Assembly (NCBI GenBank): GCA_022450155.1
Contig: JAKUQR010000023.1
Location: forward strand, 1 to 45,243
Origin: Gammaproteobacteria bacterium
GTDB lineage: Bacteria; Pseudomonadota; Gammaproteobacteria; Arenicellales; UBA868
Length of the DNA: 45,243 nt
Reading direction: 5' to 3'
Translations under genes and position numbers: made by a program
Notes under the pieces: generated by a model
What the model saw: the letters and a program-made list of their open reading frames with translations, nothing else
Told to the model about the DNA's origin: nothing
Database searches by the model: none
Part shown: piece after piece, positions 44,438-45,243 of the stretch
Layout: each line of letters starts with the position of its first letter
Position numbering within the stretch: the stretch's first letter is position 1

Positions 44438-45243
44438 TTAAGCTAATCCTAATACTTTCTTTCTGTCGTTGGCCCAAGTTCGTATCACTTGATCAGCGGC
44501 CAGACCAATAAAGGCAACACAAAGCCCTAGGGTCAGTCCATTGCCTGTTCCATTTTTATCGGATAAAGCTTTCAAAATAAATTGTCCAAGATCATCGGTA
44601 CCAATCATCGCGCCAATGATGATCATGGATAACGCAAACACGACGGTTTGATTAACGCCCAACGCCATGTGTGGAAAAGACATGGGCAATTCAATTTTGA
44701 TCCATCTTTGCAGTCGATTGACACCTGACATTGAGCCCGCATCATGCAAATCTGGCGACACACTGCGCAGTCCTTCCACGGTATAACGGGTAGCAGGAAC
44801 CGTGGCATAGACAATAACTGCGATTAATACGGAGGTATCGGTTACGCCAAAAAGCATAATCACGGGAATCAAATATATAAAGGATGGAAAAGTTTGAAAC
44901 GTATCACAAACCAATAAAATGAATTTTGCGGAATACGAATTTTGCGCACATAAAGTTCCCACCGTAACGCCAATAATGGATGACACAATGACTGCAAAGC
45001 TCATTAAGTACATCGTAATAAGGGCTCTATCCCACCATTCTGTCAAAGCGATAAACAAAATAAATCCGCCAACAATTGCTGCCGATCGTATTCCGCCGAT
45101 GATGTAACCAACGCCCATGGTTAAAGCAAGCGTTGCAACAACCGGCATACTGAGATACGCGGCTTTCATCGGCATCAGGATCTGCTGAATCAAAAATACA
45201 TTAAACCCTTTTAATGTGAAGAAGAAGGTATCCCATATCCAAT
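44438..45243 (-). CDS. ProW-like ABC transporter permease, partial
   Basis: The reading frame is still open at the right edge of the window, so the 5' end is missing. The visible part has five or more membrane helices and the permease coupling region (TVPATRYTVEGLRSVSPDLH, then GSMSGVNRLQRWIKIELPMS). It matches the ProW/OpuAB group, importers of glycine betaine, proline and related osmolytes. The gene's codons are AT-richer than those of fhs next door, and it lies on the opposite strand, so it may have a different origin. An ATPase and a binding protein would be expected beyond the window. Confidence 0.85.
   Translation of the reverse strand, partial: WIWDTFFFTLKGFNVFLIQQILMPMKAAYLSMPVVATLALTMGVGYIIGGIRSAAIVGGFILFIALTEWWDRALITMYLMSFAVIVSSIIGVTVGTLCAQNSYSAKFILLVCDTFQTFPSFIYLIPVIMLFGVTDTSVLIAVIVYATVPATRYTVEGLRSVSPDLHDAGSMSGVNRLQRWIKIELPMSFPHMALGVNQTVVFALSMIIIGAMIGTDDLGQFILKALSDKNGTGNGLTLGLCVAFIGLAADQVIRTWANDRKKVLGLA

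Noticed and set aside
1-45243. CRISPR array or insertion sequence with transposase
   Set aside because: No regularly spaced repeats with unique spacers, and no DDE or HUH transposase gene or terminal inverted repeats, were seen on either strand.

Overview
The window looks like chromosome from an aerobic gammaproteobacterium. It carries housekeeping genes in a proteobacterial style (coaBC and dut beside a divergent rpmB-rpmG pair, infA, dapE, lpdA), the ubiquinone hydroxylase gene coq7, a complete Btu-type vitamin B12 importer under cobalamin riboswitches, and outer-membrane transport genes (tonB, btuB). Nothing in the sequence fixes genus or habitat. The methylated-amine and betaine-related genes (Rieske oxygenase, glutamate-synthase-like mgs cluster, formate-tetrahydrofolate ligase, ProW-type permease) would suit a marine or osmolyte-using heterotroph, but that is inference.

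Region 1 (1-7.5 kb) is an accessory zone full of decay. It has intact cargo: a mercury-uptake cassette merT-merP-GDCCVxC protein, a secreted pentapeptide-repeat protein, a class III cyclase/TPR protein and a GFA-family protein. Around these lie fragments: a winged-helix C-terminus, a prepilin N-terminus, the last part of a tyrosine recombinase with its catalytic tyrosine lost, tRNA-like halves, dispersed repeats and a broken sugar-phosphate-isomerase-like gene. The simplest reading is the scar of one or more integrative elements inserted at a tRNA gene.

Region 2 (7.5-27.7 kb) is mostly core metabolism and envelope: a Rieske oxygenase, a gamma-glutamyltransferase-family enzyme, lpdA, dut, coaBC, rpmB-rpmG with a clear terminator, a fatty-acid desaturase, infA, a GST, dapE with a decayed histidine-kinase end behind it, a hydroxyacid dehydrogenase, an envelope cluster (TerC, Sel1/SH3 protein, TPR lipid- or wall-associated protein, L,D-transpeptidase), and gcdH coupled to a CoA-transferase for glutarate/glutaryl-CoA use.

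Region 3 (26.8-32.9 kb) is a vitamin B12 uptake locus: tonB on the minus strand behind its own cobalamin riboswitch, divergent btuC-btuD, a second riboswitch before btuB, and convergent btuF. All parts needed to carry B12 across both membranes are here except ExbB/ExbD.

Region 4 (32.9-45.2 kb) has coq7, a collapsed NodI/NodJ-like ABC exporter, a HAD phosphatase, a conserved unknown protein, then a GntR/FCD regulator divergent from an operon of a glutamine-synthetase-family enzyme, three proteins that together make a split glutamate-synthase-like enzyme (MgsABC/GlxBCD type), an unrecognised 129-residue protein and fhs. This suggests gamma-glutamylmethylamide/N-methylglutamate chemistry feeding one-carbon units to tetrahydrofolate. 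A ProW-like permease gene, AT-richer than its neighbours, runs off the right end.
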